Notes: a model not told the origin generated them from the letters alone. DNA of 64,000 nt from Lentzea xinjiangensis (GCF_900110955.1 NZ_FOFR01000025.1:1-64000); one strand, 5' to 3'; positions 39,375 through 48,920 are shown, numbered from the stretch's first letter. Made by a program: numbers and translations.

Positions 39375-40832
39375 ATGGATTCAGTGGCCCACGACCCCGA
39401 ACAACACGCGCTGTTGCTGAGTCGCGTCAGAGATGCCGTGTTGAGTGGTACTCGCACGGTGGTTTCGCCACGCTCGGTGATTTCCGCGTCGTGGCGACGG
39501 TCACTCGCGGCCAACGTGGATCCGGACCTGCACACCGCGCCGACCGTGTTCGCCGCCGACGAGCTTCCCGAGCTGCGCGAACGCCACCCGTTGCACTCGA
39601 CGCTGCCGGTGCTGCGCGAGACCCTGCTCGGCTTCGCGGAAGAGGCCAAGCACATCATGATCGTCACGGACGCGCAGGGCCACATCCTGTGGTGCGAGGG
39701 CTCCAGGGACACCCGCGCGCACGCCGAGGAGGTCGGCCTGGCCGAGGGCACGCTCTGGTCGGAGGACGCGGCCGGGACGAACGGCATGGGCACCGCGCTG
39801 GCGGTGAACTCGGCCGTCACGGTGCACTCCGCGGAGCACCTGGTGCGGACCTACCACCACTGGACGTGCGCGGCGAGCCCGATCCGCGACCCGGACAGCG
39901 GCACGACCATCGGCGTGGTCGACCTCAGCGGTCCGATCGAGACCGTCCACCCCTCGATGATGGCCCTGGTGTCCGCCTCGGCCCGGCTCGCCGAGGCGGA
40001 GATGCTCGCCAGGATGCACGCCCGGGACGAGGAGCTCCGCGCGCGCAACATGCGGCACCTCATCGCGTTGCGCGGCGAGCCCGGCGCGCTGCTCAGCGCG
40101 ACCGGCCGGGTGGTCGCGGTCGAGCCGTACGGTCTGCTGCCGTCGCGGGTGGACGTCTCCTGCGACCGCGTGCGGCTGCCGGACGGCCGCGAGGCGGTGC
40201 TGGAACCGCTCGCCCAGGGCTACCTGCTGCGCGTGCCGCGGCAACGCCACGTCCGGCGGAGCGTGCTGTCGCTGTCGTTCCTGCTGCCGGAGCCCAAGGT
40301 CGTGCTGGACGGGCGCGAGGTGCCGATCTCGTTGCGGCACGCCGAACTGCTGTGCGCGCTGACGTTGCACGGCAGGCTGTCCGCCGACCAGCTCGCGCTG
40401 CGGCTCTACGGGGAACGGGGCAACCCCACGACCGTGCGCGCCGAGCTGCACCGGCTGCGCGCCCAGCTCGGCACCGACGTGCTGGCGACCAGGCCCTACC
40501 GGCTCACCGCGGACGTCGAGGCGGACTTCCTCGCGGCGCGCGCCGCGATCGAGGACGGCGACGTGCCGCTGGCCGCCTCCCGGTACCGCGGCTCCCTGCT
40601 GCGCCGCTCCGAGGCTCCCTTCGTCCTGGCCGAACGGGAGGACCTCGCGACCGGCGTGCGCAAGGCCGTCCTGTCGCGTGGGGACGCCAACGCGCTGTGG
40701 ACGTTCACCCAGACCGACTCCGGGGAGCACGACACCGAGGCGCTGGAGCAGCTCGTCCGGCTGCTGCCGGTGGACGACGTCCGGCGGGCCATCGCCCTGG
40801 CGCGGCTGCGGAGGCTCAGCCAGGAAGATTGA
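39375..40832 (+). CDS. GAF-domain transcriptional regulator (AcoR-like without AAA domain)
   Basis: A 485-residue regulator. N-terminal SVISASWRRSLAANVDPD and GAF domain (about 75-225) with HIMIVTDAQGHILWCEGS, GTLWSEDAAGTNGMGTALAVN and HWTCAASPIRDPDSGTTIGVVDLSGP, which are the AcoR/DhaR-type sensor blocks. There is no sigma-54 AAA domain. The C-terminal third has a winged-helix region ISLRHAELLCALTLHGRLSADQLALRLYGERGNPTTVRAELHRLRAQLG. In actinomycetes these proteins activate alcohol/aldehyde dehydrogenase genes. Its divergent neighbour is here a catalytically dead member. ATG 39375 has no clear ribosome site. Confidence 0.87.
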   Translation: MDSVAHDPEQHALLLSRVRDAVLSGTRTVVSPRSVISASWRRSLAANVDPDLHTAPTVFAADELPELRERHPLHSTLPVLRETLLGFAEEAKHIMIVTDAQGHILWCEGSRDTRAHAEEVGLAEGTLWSEDAAGTNGMGTALAVNSAVTVHSAEHLVRTYHHWTCAASPIRDPDSGTTIGVVDLSGPIETVHPSMMALVSASARLAEAEMLARMHARDEELRARNMRHLIALRGEPGALLSATGRVVAVEPYGLLPSRVDVSCDRVRLPDGREAVLEPLAQGYLLRVPRQRHVRRSVLSLSFLLPEPKVVLDGREVPISLRHAELLCALTLHGRLSADQLALRLYGERGNPTTVRAELHRLRAQLGTDVLATRPYRLTADVEADFLAARAAIEDGDVPLAASRYRGSLLRRSEAPFVLAEREDLATGVRKAVLSRGDANALWTFTQTDSGEHDTEALEQLVRLLPVDDVRRAIALARLRRLSQED

Positions 40833-40858
40833 CAAGACTCTCAGCAACTGAATATCTT
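40829..40858 (+). promoter_or_regulatory. Consensus housekeeping promoter of the FAD monooxygenase gene
   Basis: TTGACA (40829-40834) overlaps the stop codon of the upstream regulator. After 18 nt comes TATCTT (40853-40858). The expected start point, about 40865, lies inside the palindrome that follows. Confidence 0.65.
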
Positions 40859-40861
40859 CCT

Positions 40862-40878
40862 TGCTAAGAGACTTAGCA
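40862..40878. promoter_or_regulatory. Palindromic operator over the transcription start
   Basis: TGCTAAG, aga, CTTAGCA: perfect 7-bp arms. It is placed on the predicted transcription start and just before the Shine-Dalgarno GGGAG, as expected for a repressor site. No cognate repressor gene lies adjacent. Confidence 0.65.
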
Positions 40879-40889
40879 GGGAGAATGTC

Positions 40890-42164
40890 ATGCGCGTACT
40901 CATCATCGGAGCGGGGACCGGTGGCCTGTGCCTGGCGCACGGGCTGAAGAAGGCCGGCGTGGACGTGGCGTTGTTCGAGCGCGACCGCACGCCGCGCAGC
41001 ATGCTGATCGGCTACCGGGTCGGCATCAGCCCCGATGGCAGCAAAGCGCTGCACAGCTGCTTACCCGCGGACGTGTTCGCCGAGTTCGTCCGCACCACGG
41101 CGCGGCCACCGGTGCGGATCAACATGCGGACCGAGAAGTACCGCGAACTGCTGGTCGGCGACCTGCCGGAGGGTCTCGACGACAGCCGCAGCGAGAAGTC
41201 GGTCAGCCGGATCGCGATGCGCACGGCGTTGCTGCGCGGCCTCGACGACGTCGTCCGGTTCGACAAGTCGTTCACGCACTTCGCCCGCAACGACGATGGC
41301 ACGGTCACCGCGTTCTTCGCCGACGGCACGTCCGAGACCGGCGACGTGCTGGTGGGCGCGGACGGCGCGCGGTCCAAGGTGCGCGAGCAGTACCTGCCGC
41401 ACGCCAAGGTGGTCGACACCGGCATCACGTCGATCGCGGGCAAGCTGCCGCTGACCGAGGAGAACCTGAGGCTGCTGCCCCCGCTGGCCGACGGCGCCGT
41501 CACGCTGCTGTACGGCCCGCACGGCGAGTTCGTGATCATCCACGTGATGCGCTTCGACGGCACGGGGGTCGAGGACGACTACATCATGTGGGGATTCGCG
41601 GCCTCGCACGACAAGTTCCCGGACATGTCGGGCATGAGCCAGGCGGAACTCAAGCAGGTCGTGCTGAACCTGACCCCGAAGTTCCATCCGGACCTGCGCA
41701 GGCTCGTCGCGCTGGCCACGCCGGAGACCGTGTTCCGGATCAAGGTCCGCACGTCCGAGCGGCTGCGGCCGTGGCAGCCGAGCACCGTCACGCTGATCGG
41801 CGACTCGGTGCACCTCATGACGCCCGGCAGGGGCATCGGCGCGAACACGGCGTTGCGGGACGCGGAGCTGTTGTGCCGCAAGCTCGTCGAGGCGGACCGG
41901 GGCAAGGACGTGGTGCGGGCGATCACCGAGTACGAGCAGGAGATGATCGAGTACGGGTTCCGGGCCGTGGAGGCGTCGCGCGAGATGATGGACGGCACGG
42001 GCCTGGTGCACAAGCCCGTGATCGGCCGGATCGTCACGGCGTTCTCGCGGACGTTCCTGCGCGTGACCAACGCCGTGCCGCCGCTCAAGCGGAAGGTGCT
42101 GGCCGCGGACGCGGCGGAGCGTGATCACGTAAGTTCGGCGCATGAGGTTGTTCACGCCGGGTGA
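40890..42164 (+). CDS. FAD-dependent monooxygenase (aromatic hydroxylase type)
   Basis: A 424-residue group A flavoprotein monooxygenase. FAD GxGxxG motif VLIIGAGTGGLCLAHGLKKAGVDVALFERD at 3-32, DG motif DVLVGADGARSKVREQYLP near 152, and GD motif VTLIGDSVHLMTPGRGIGANTALRDAELL near 305. The substrate is unknown; relatives act on polyketide or antibiotic scaffolds such as tetracycline and rifamycin, or on aromatic acids. GGGAG precedes ATG. Its 3' end overlaps the DUF402 gene by 23 bp. A strong promoter with a palindromic operator suggests inducible expression. Confidence 0.92.
   Translation: MRVLIIGAGTGGLCLAHGLKKAGVDVALFERDRTPRSMLIGYRVGISPDGSKALHSCLPADVFAEFVRTTARPPVRINMRTEKYRELLVGDLPEGLDDSRSEKSVSRIAMRTALLRGLDDVVRFDKSFTHFARNDDGTVTAFFADGTSETGDVLVGADGARSKVREQYLPHAKVVDTGITSIAGKLPLTEENLRLLPPLADGAVTLLYGPHGEFVIIHVMRFDGTGVEDDYIMWGFAASHDKFPDMSGMSQAELKQVVLNLTPKFHPDLRRLVALATPETVFRIKVRTSERLRPWQPSTVTLIGDSVHLMTPGRGIGANTALRDAELLCRKLVEADRGKDVVRAITEYEQEMIEYGFRAVEASREMMDGTGLVHKPVIGRIVTAFSRTFLRVTNAVPPLKRKVLAADAAERDHVSSAHEVVHAG
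42130..42135 (+). promoter_or_regulatory. Internal minus-10 box for leaderless DUF402 transcript
   Basis: TAAGTT lies inside the end of the monooxygenase gene, 6 nt before ATG 42142, so the DUF402 gene can be transcribed on its own as a leaderless mRNA. Confidence 0.5.
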
Positions 42165-42699
42165 GGTCGTGGTGCGGCGTGAGGTGCTGCACGGCAAGGT
42201 CTGGTCGGAGATGCCGACCAGGGTGGTCGTCGACGAGCCGGGCCTGCTCGCCGTGTTCGTCGAACCGGGCACCCGGCTCACCTACCCCGACCACCACCAC
42301 CCGCACCCGTGGGACAAGCCGGCGCGCGGGTTCTGGCGCGGGCACGGCAAGCTCATGCTGCACCGGCCGCGGGACGCCTACTCCGTCGACCTGTTCTGGA
42401 AGGGCGACGACCGGCAGTTCGGCAACTACTACCTGAACCTGCAGGCGCCCTACCGCCGCGTCGAGGACGGGTTCGAGACGCTCGACCACGCCCTGGACTA
42501 CACGCTGGCGCCGGACGGCACGTGGGAGCAGCGCGACCTCGACGAGTTCGAGGAGCAGGTCGCGTCGGGCAAGTACTCGGCGCGGGAGGCCGAGGCGATC
42601 AGGGCGGAGGCCGTCGAGATCGAGAAGATGCTGGCCTCCGGCGAGATCTGGTGGGACACGGCCTGGGCGGACTGGCAACCCCCGGCGGTGTGGCGGTGA
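42142..42699 (+). CDS. DUF402 family protein (FomD/nucleoside phosphatase-like)
   Basis: A 185-residue protein. FTPGEVVVRREVLHGKVWSEMPTRVVVDEPGLLAVFVEPGT, WRGHGKLMLHRP, and YYLNLQAPYRRVEDGFETLDHALDYTLAPDGTWEQRDLDEFEE match the DUF402 beta-barrel with its metal-binding Asp/Glu cluster. Characterised members hydrolyse nucleoside di- or triphosphate bonds or CMP-phosphonate (FomD). It overlaps the next gene by GTGA, implying coupled synthesis with the kinase-like protein. Confidence 0.9.
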   Translation: MRLFTPGEVVVRREVLHGKVWSEMPTRVVVDEPGLLAVFVEPGTRLTYPDHHHPHPWDKPARGFWRGHGKLMLHRPRDAYSVDLFWKGDDRQFGNYYLNLQAPYRRVEDGFETLDHALDYTLAPDGTWEQRDLDEFEEQVASGKYSAREAEAIRAEAVEIEKMLASGEIWWDTAWADWQPPAVWR

Positions 42700-43283
42700 A
42701 GGTCCGCCCGCTGACGTTCGACACGCTCGTCGCCGAGATCGTCTCGCGCGTCGGCGCGATGCACGGCCGGGTGCGCGTGCTGGTCGACGGCGCTCCCGCC
42801 GCCGAACCCGGCAGGCTCGCGGACGCCGTGGTGGAACCGTTGCGCGCCCTGGGCCGCGCGGTGCGCCGCGTGTCCATTGAGGACTTCCTGCGGCCGGCGT
42901 CGGTGCGGCTGGAGCACGGCCGCACCGATTCCCACTCCTACCGGCACGACTGGTTCGACTTCGGCGGCTTGCAGCGCGAGGTCCTCGACCCCGCGGTGGA
43001 CGGCAGGGTGCTGCCCTCGTTGTGGAACGCGGTCACCGACCGGGCCAGCCGCGCCGAGTACGTGGACGTGCCGGAGAACGGCGTCGTGGTCGTCGACGGC
43101 ACGCTCATGCTGGACCGGTGGCTGCCGGCCGAGCTGACCGTGCACCTCTGGCTCTCCCCCGGCGCTCTGCGGCGCAAGACCACCGAGGAGTGGACGCTGC
43201 CCGCGTTCGACGACTACGAACCGGTCGCCGACCTCTTCGTCCGCTACGACCACCCGGAACGGCCAGGTCTGGTCGAGTCGTGA
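42696..43283 (+). CDS. Uridine-kinase-like protein lacking a canonical P-loop
   Basis: A 195-residue protein resembling actinobacterial proteins annotated as uridine kinase: VRVLVDGAPAAEPGRLADAVVEPLRALGRAV, VSIEDFLRPASVRLEHGR, YRHDWFDFGGLQREVLDPA and VVVVDGTLMLDRWLP. At the place of the Walker A GxxGSGKT it has DGAPAAEPGR, with no Lys-Ser/Thr, so ATP binding of the usual kind is doubtful. The lid arginines are partly kept. It starts with GTG overlapping the DUF402 stop. Confidence 0.8.
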   Translation: MKVRPLTFDTLVAEIVSRVGAMHGRVRVLVDGAPAAEPGRLADAVVEPLRALGRAVRRVSIEDFLRPASVRLEHGRTDSHSYRHDWFDFGGLQREVLDPAVDGRVLPSLWNAVTDRASRAEYVDVPENGVVVVDGTLMLDRWLPAELTVHLWLSPGALRRKTTEEWTLPAFDDYEPVADLFVRYDHPERPGLVES

Positions 43284-43328
43284 ACCTCCGCTGCCCCCGC
43301 GGACATGAACGGGCAGAGAGGAGGGTCC

Positions 43329-43874
43329 GTGACCGACGAAGAGCTCTGGGGGCAGGTCCGGGCCGGCGGGAGCGAGGCGTTCGGGCGGCTGTTCGAACGC
43401 CACGCCCAAGCCGTGTTCGCCTACTGCCTGCGCCGCACCGGCACGTGGGCGGTGGCCGAGGACCTGGTGTCCGTGGTGTTCATGGAGACGTGGCGCAAAC
43501 GCGCGTCAGTGACGGTTGAGGGGTCGTTGCTGCCGTGGCTGTACACCGTCGCGCTCGGCGTCACCCGCAACCACCACCGCGCCCGCACGCGCTACAAGAC
43601 CGCACTGGGCAAGGTCCCGCCGCACCACGCCGACGACGACCACGCCGACGACGTGGCCCGGCGGGTGGACGCGGAGACCAGGACCAGGGCGGTCATCGCG
43701 GAGCTGGCGAAGCTGCCCGCCGGAGATCGGGAGGTGCTGGAGATGTCCGCGTGGTCGGACCTGACCCAGGCGCAGATCGCCGCGGTGCTCGGCATCCCGG
43801 TCGGCACGGTGAAGTCCCGGCTCGCTCGTGCGCAACGCACCGTGCGTGGCGCCCTGGTGGAGGAGGCACTGTGA
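43329..43874 (+). CDS. ECF-type RNA polymerase sigma factor
   Basis: A 181-residue sigma-70 family factor. Region 2 shows AFGRLFERHAQAVFAYCLRRTGTWAVAEDLVSVVFMETWRKR (about 13-55). Region 4 shows LAKLPAGDREVLEMSAWSDLTQAQIAAVLGIPVGTVKSRLARAQRTVRGAL (about 122-172). GTG 43329 follows GAGAGGAGGG. The downstream membrane gene overlaps by GTGA and is the likely partner. The target promoter cannot be read from the window. Confidence 0.93.
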   Translation: MTDEELWGQVRAGGSEAFGRLFERHAQAVFAYCLRRTGTWAVAEDLVSVVFMETWRKRASVTVEGSLLPWLYTVALGVTRNHHRARTRYKTALGKVPPHHADDDHADDVARRVDAETRTRAVIAELAKLPAGDREVLEMSAWSDLTQAQIAAVLGIPVGTVKSRLARAQRTVRGALVEEAL

Positions 43875-44572
43875 CCGTCAAGCCCGGCATCCCGCCGCTC
43901 GACCCGATGCGGGTGCAGGTCCGCAAGCACGCGCTGCTGAAAGAGATCAGCACGAAACCGTCCCGCCGGTGGTGGCGCTTCGCCGTGCCCGCGACCGCGC
44001 TGGCCGCGGCCGCCGTCGTCGGCGCGGTGCTGTGGACACCCACGCAGTCCGCCTACGCGTCGTGGACCGCCGAACCGCGGGCGCCCGGCCCGGACACCGA
44101 AACCAGGGTCGAGAGATGCCGCGAGCAGGTCGAGGAGATGGGAACCCGGTCCGAGATGCCCTTCGCCCCCGCGGAGGCGAAGGTCGTGGACCAGCGCGGC
44201 GACCTGACGCTCGTGCTGTTCGCCGGCCCGCAGAGCCGGCTGCTCTGCCTGGCCACACCGAACGGCCAACGCGTGACCGGCAGCGTCGACAGGAGTGGGG
44301 TGGAGCCGCTCGGCTCGGCACCGTTCCGCTTCACCGGCGTGGACGGCCAAAGGTCGAGCGACGGCACGGAGGCCAATCGCATGATGAGCGGCATGGTCGG
44401 TCCGCAGGTCGGGAAGATCCGCGTCGACACGGCGGACGGCAGGCGGGTGACAGCCACCATCGCCAACGGGTGGGTGGTCGCGTGGTGGCCGGGCTGGGCG
44501 GACGCGACGCTCATCACGCTGTACGACCACGCGGGCGACATTCTGAGCACTGAACGACCCGAGTTCGAGTAA
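43871..44572 (+). CDS. Single-pass membrane partner of the ECF sigma factor (putative anti-sigma)
   Basis: A 233-residue protein. A short cytoplasmic N-terminus (about 38 residues) without the zinc anti-sigma HxxxCxxC motif is followed by TM segment WRFAVPATALAAAAVVGAVLW and an extracellular part with two cysteines (EREQVEEM..-like helix, then LLCLATPNGQ). Coupling to the sigma gene by GTGA suggests that it controls the factor, but the cytoplasmic segment is too short for a classic anti-sigma domain. The family resembles the CU044_5270-type proteins next to sigma genes. Confidence 0.75.
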   Translation: MTVKPGIPPLDPMRVQVRKHALLKEISTKPSRRWWRFAVPATALAAAAVVGAVLWTPTQSAYASWTAEPRAPGPDTETRVERCREQVEEMGTRSEMPFAPAEAKVVDQRGDLTLVLFAGPQSRLLCLATPNGQRVTGSVDRSGVEPLGSAPFRFTGVDGQRSSDGTEANRMMSGMVGPQVGKIRVDTADGRRVTATIANGWVVAWWPGWADATLITLYDHAGDILSTERPEFE

Positions 44573-44582
44573 CGTCGTCGGC

Positions 44583-44867
44583 ATGTGGCGGCCGGAGACC
44601 GAGCAGCGGGCGATGCTGGTGCTCGCGGTCTTCCTGCCCGCCCTCTACGCCTTCACGCTGGTGTCGTCCCCGGCCGAGGTCGTCGCGGCTGTGACCGCGC
44701 TCGCCGTGGCGTTGATCGTGGTCGTCGCGCTGGTGCCGCTCTCGGTGGCACCGGCGCGGTCGCTCGCGATCCGCGAACGAGCCCAGCGGACAGCACAACT
44801 GCGGCTGCGCAATCCCGACGCCGCAGGCAGGCCCCGTCCCCGAGCACCGGGATGCCGGACGTTCTGA
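44583..44867 (+). CDS. DUF6412 small membrane protein
   Basis: A 94-residue protein with two hydrophobic helices (AMLVLAVFLPALYAFTLV and VTALAVALIVVVALVPL). The DUF6412 tail is AIRERAQRTAQLRLRNPDAAGRPRPRAPG. ATG 44583 has TAACGT 7 nt upstream, whose TAA is the stop codon of the previous gene, so it is probably a leaderless transcript. It lies 42 bp before a YidC paralogue, the usual neighbour of this family, and probably works with it at the membrane. Confidence 0.82.
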   Translation: MWRPETEQRAMLVLAVFLPALYAFTLVSSPAEVVAAVTALAVALIVVVALVPLSVAPARSLAIRERAQRTAQLRLRNPDAAGRPRPRAPGCRTF

Positions 44868-44909
44868 CACGTCCCGCACATCCCTCGACTCAAGACGGAG
44901 AAACCTCCC

Positions 44910-45527
44910 TTGTTCGCTGACCTGGGCGCTGCCCTGGCGAGCTTCGGCATGCCCGCGCTCGCCATCGTCGGATTCACCATCGTCGTGCGGCTCGCGCTGC
45001 ACCCCTTCTACCGCGCGGCCGTGCGCGGTGAGAAGGCCAAGGCCAAGCTCGCCCCCGAGATCCAGAAGCTGCAGCAGAAGTACGGCAAGGACCTGGTGCG
45101 GTTCTCCGAGGAGTCGCAGAAGGTCTACCGGACCAACGGCGTGTCGATGTTCGCCGGCATGCTGCCGATGCTCGCGACCGTCCCGTTCTTCATGGTCATG
45201 TACCAGGTCGTCACAACGCCGAACCCGTTGCTGGACGGCACGTTGTTCGGCGTCTCGCTCGGCACGCACTTCACGAACGGCTTCGCGTGGGTGTTCTTCG
45301 TGCTGTTCGGGTTGCTGGCCTTGGTCGCCTACCTGACCGTGCGCTGGCAGCAGTCGCGGATGACGGCGACACCCGCGCCGGGGTTCATGACCGGGCTGAT
45401 CAAGGTGCTGCCGTACGGGACGATCCTGGTGGCGGCCTACCTGCCGCTGGCGGCCGGGCTGTACCTGCTCACCACGACGACGTGGACGATCGCGGAACGG
45501 GCGCTGCTCTACCGCATCCTGAGCTGA
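44910..45527 (+). CDS. Short YidC/Oxa1 membrane insertase paralogue
   Basis: A 205-residue insertase starting with TTG (LFADLGAALASFGMPALAIVGFTIVVRLALHPFYRAAVRG), preceded by GACGGAGA. The 60KD_IMP core has the conserved hydrophilic-groove Arg in VVRLALHP, a cytoplasmic coiled hairpin KAKLAPEIQKLQQKYGKDLVRFSEE, then GMLPMLATVPFFMVMYQVV and two further helices. At about half the length of housekeeping YidC it is a specialised paralogue paired with DUF6412. It overlaps the convergent PucR gene by 19 bp. Confidence 0.9.
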   Translation: MFADLGAALASFGMPALAIVGFTIVVRLALHPFYRAAVRGEKAKAKLAPEIQKLQQKYGKDLVRFSEESQKVYRTNGVSMFAGMLPMLATVPFFMVMYQVVTTPNPLLDGTLFGVSLGTHFTNGFAWVFFVLFGLLALVAYLTVRWQQSRMTATPAPGFMTGLIKVLPYGTILVAAYLPLAAGLYLLTTTTWTIAERALLYRILS

Positions 45528-47029
45528 AGCTGGGCGATCAGCCGGACGAGCGGGTCGTCGAGGTCGAGACCGCCGCTCTCCCTGGCCCGCTTGAGCCGGT
45601 ACCGCAACGTGTTCGGGTGGACGTGCAGCCGTTCCGCGGCGGCCCGCACGTCGCCCAGCGCGTCGAGGTGGGCCAGCACCGACTTCGCGAGCTCCGGGTC
45701 GAGGGCGTCGATCCGGGGGTCGCGGATGCGCGGGTGCTCCCGCAGCAGCGCGAGGATCTCGCTCACCAGGACCTGTGGGCGGACGTCGGCGAGCGTCGCC
45801 ACCTCGGCGTCGAGGTCGCGGGCCATCGCGTCCAGCACGCGTTCAGCCTCCTGCCGGGAGATCTGCGCGTCGTCCAGAGTGGACACGGTGGAGCCGACCG
45901 CGGCCTGGACCGAGGTGTGCAGGTGCCGCCGCGCCGTGGTGACGATCTCCCTCGTCAGGCTCAGCAGCTGGGCGTTCGGGGCGAGGTCCGGGAGCAGGAC
46001 GTAGGTGCGGCCGCCGGACTCGCTCACGAGCGCGCTGCGCCGGTACGCCGCCGCGTGCACGGAGATGAGGCCGGTCATCTCGGCGCGGCGCAGCTCGTGC
46101 TCGCTGCGGTCGCCCTCCCCGCCCCTGAGCGCGAACACCACGACGGCGGCGGGTTTCCGCGGGTCGGCGCCGATCTGGCCGGCGACGGTGGCGGCGTCCA
46201 TGCGGCCGGTGAGCAGTGCCGCGAGGAGGTTCTCGCGGAACCTCGACGTGGGTTGGTTGCGCTGCTGGATCAGGTGCGGGGCGGTGACGCGGGCGGCGCC
46301 GAGCAGAGCGCGTTCCGCCTGCTCGCTCAACGGCTGGTCGCCCTCCTGCACCCAGATCGTGCCGAGCGGCTGCGCGCCCGCGTGGATGCCGACGGCGATG
46401 CGGCGGCGGATGCCGAGCTCGGGGCGTTCGTCGATCCGCACGACCTCCTCCGAGGAGCGCAGGAGGTTGTAGACGCCCCACTCGCGCAGCATCTTCAGGT
46501 ACGGCTCCGGGCCCTGGCGGCCGAGGATGGAGAGCCGGCGCAGCTCGTCGACCTCGTCGGACGAGCGGGAGTAGGCGAGGACGCGGCTCGCGGTGTCCTC
46601 GATGCTCACGATGCCGCCGGTCAGCGTGGCAATCGTTTGCGCGAGGGTGAACAGGTCGCCGAGGACCTCGCCGTCGTCCGTCGTGGTCGTGAGGACGCTC
46701 TTGGCGAGCGACTCCAGGTGACCCCAGCGGACCTCGGGCCGCACCTCGAGCAACGCCACGCCCGCGTCCGTTGCGGCCTGCTCGAGCGCCGGCGAGCTCT
46801 CCTTGACCGCGACGGCCGCGGCCTTCACCCGCCCGGCGGCCCTGATCAGCGGCAGCGCCGCCCTGCCGCGGGCGCCGATGACCAGGGCGAGGTCGCCCTG
46901 GGCGACGTCCGGCGGGTCGTCCGGATCCATGATCACGACGTCGCGCACCTCGACCTCCAGGCCGTGGGGCGCGACCTGAAGTTCCACCAGCGGATCGCCC
47001 AACGCGACCAACACGTGCCGCAGACTCAT
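45509..47029 (-). CDS. PucR-family regulator of proline catabolism
   Basis: A 506-residue regulator. The N-terminal PucR domain covers about 1-140 (ARGRAALPLIRAAGRVKAAAVAVKE), a central GAF/GGDEF-like region follows (TIATLTGGIVSIEDTASRVLAYS), and the C-terminal HTH_30 is LGDVRAAAERLHVHPNTLRYRLKRARESGGLDLDDPLVRLIAQLQL. It is divergent from the P5C- and proline dehydrogenase genes, the standard arrangement for the actinobacterial proline-responsive activator, so proline or P5C is the probable signal. The intergenic palindrome 47048-47066 and repeats are candidate sites. Start ATG 47029. Confidence 0.9.
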   Translation of the reverse strand: MSLRHVLVALGDPLVELQVAPHGLEVEVRDVVIMDPDDPPDVAQGDLALVIGARGRAALPLIRAAGRVKAAAVAVKESSPALEQAATDAGVALLEVRPEVRWGHLESLAKSVLTTTTDDGEVLGDLFTLAQTIATLTGGIVSIEDTASRVLAYSRSSDEVDELRRLSILGRQGPEPYLKMLREWGVYNLLRSSEEVVRIDERPELGIRRRIAVGIHAGAQPLGTIWVQEGDQPLSEQAERALLGAARVTAPHLIQQRNQPTSRFRENLLAALLTGRMDAATVAGQIGADPRKPAAVVVFALRGGEGDRSEHELRRAEMTGLISVHAAAYRRSALVSESGGRTYVLLPDLAPNAQLLSLTREIVTTARRHLHTSVQAAVGSTVSTLDDAQISRQEAERVLDAMARDLDAEVATLADVRPQVLVSEILALLREHPRIRDPRIDALDPELAKSVLAHLDALGDVRAAAERLHVHPNTLRYRLKRARESGGLDLDDPLVRLIAQLQLRMR

Positions 47030-47047
47030 CGCACCCCCACTCTTGGG

Positions 47048-47066
47048 AACGCGGGGGCCCCGCGTT
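47048..47066. promoter_or_regulatory. Palindrome in the pucR-pruA intergenic region
   Basis: AACGCGGGG, g, CCCCGCGTT: a perfect 9-bp inverted repeat, 19 bp upstream of the pucR start. Its half GGGCCCCGCGT (47055-47065) recurs exactly at 47085-47095, 30 bp or about three helical turns away. A further imperfect dyad CCGGTTGCACAACTGG lies at 47142-47157. Confidence 0.6.
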
Positions 47067-47216
47067 TCCTCCAGGGGCACGAAAGGGCCCCGCGTGCACT
47101 TCGGTGTTGGACGATCGTACATCTGACCTGGTGAATGTTGGCCGGTTGCACAACTGGTGCGCGGTCGCGCGGACCTACGGTGTGTGCACCGACGCTGATT
47201 CGAAGAGGAGTTGCGA

Positions 47217-48842
<1,626 letters not shown>

Positions 48843-48854
48843 ATCCGGCCCACC

Positions 48855-48897
48855 CGTGACTGGTTCCCGCCGCCACCCGCGGCGGGAACCGGTCACG
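48855..48897 (+). terminator. Strong intercistronic hairpin between P5CDH and PRODH
   Basis: CGTGACTGGTTCCCGCCGC (48855-48873) pairs with 48879-48897 over 19 bp with one G-U and a 5-nt loop. With no T-run and the downstream gene starting 24 bp later, it may be a partial terminator or an RNA-stability element. Confidence 0.65.
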
Positions 48898-48920
48898 ACC
48901 ACACCCCGAGGACGTGAACC

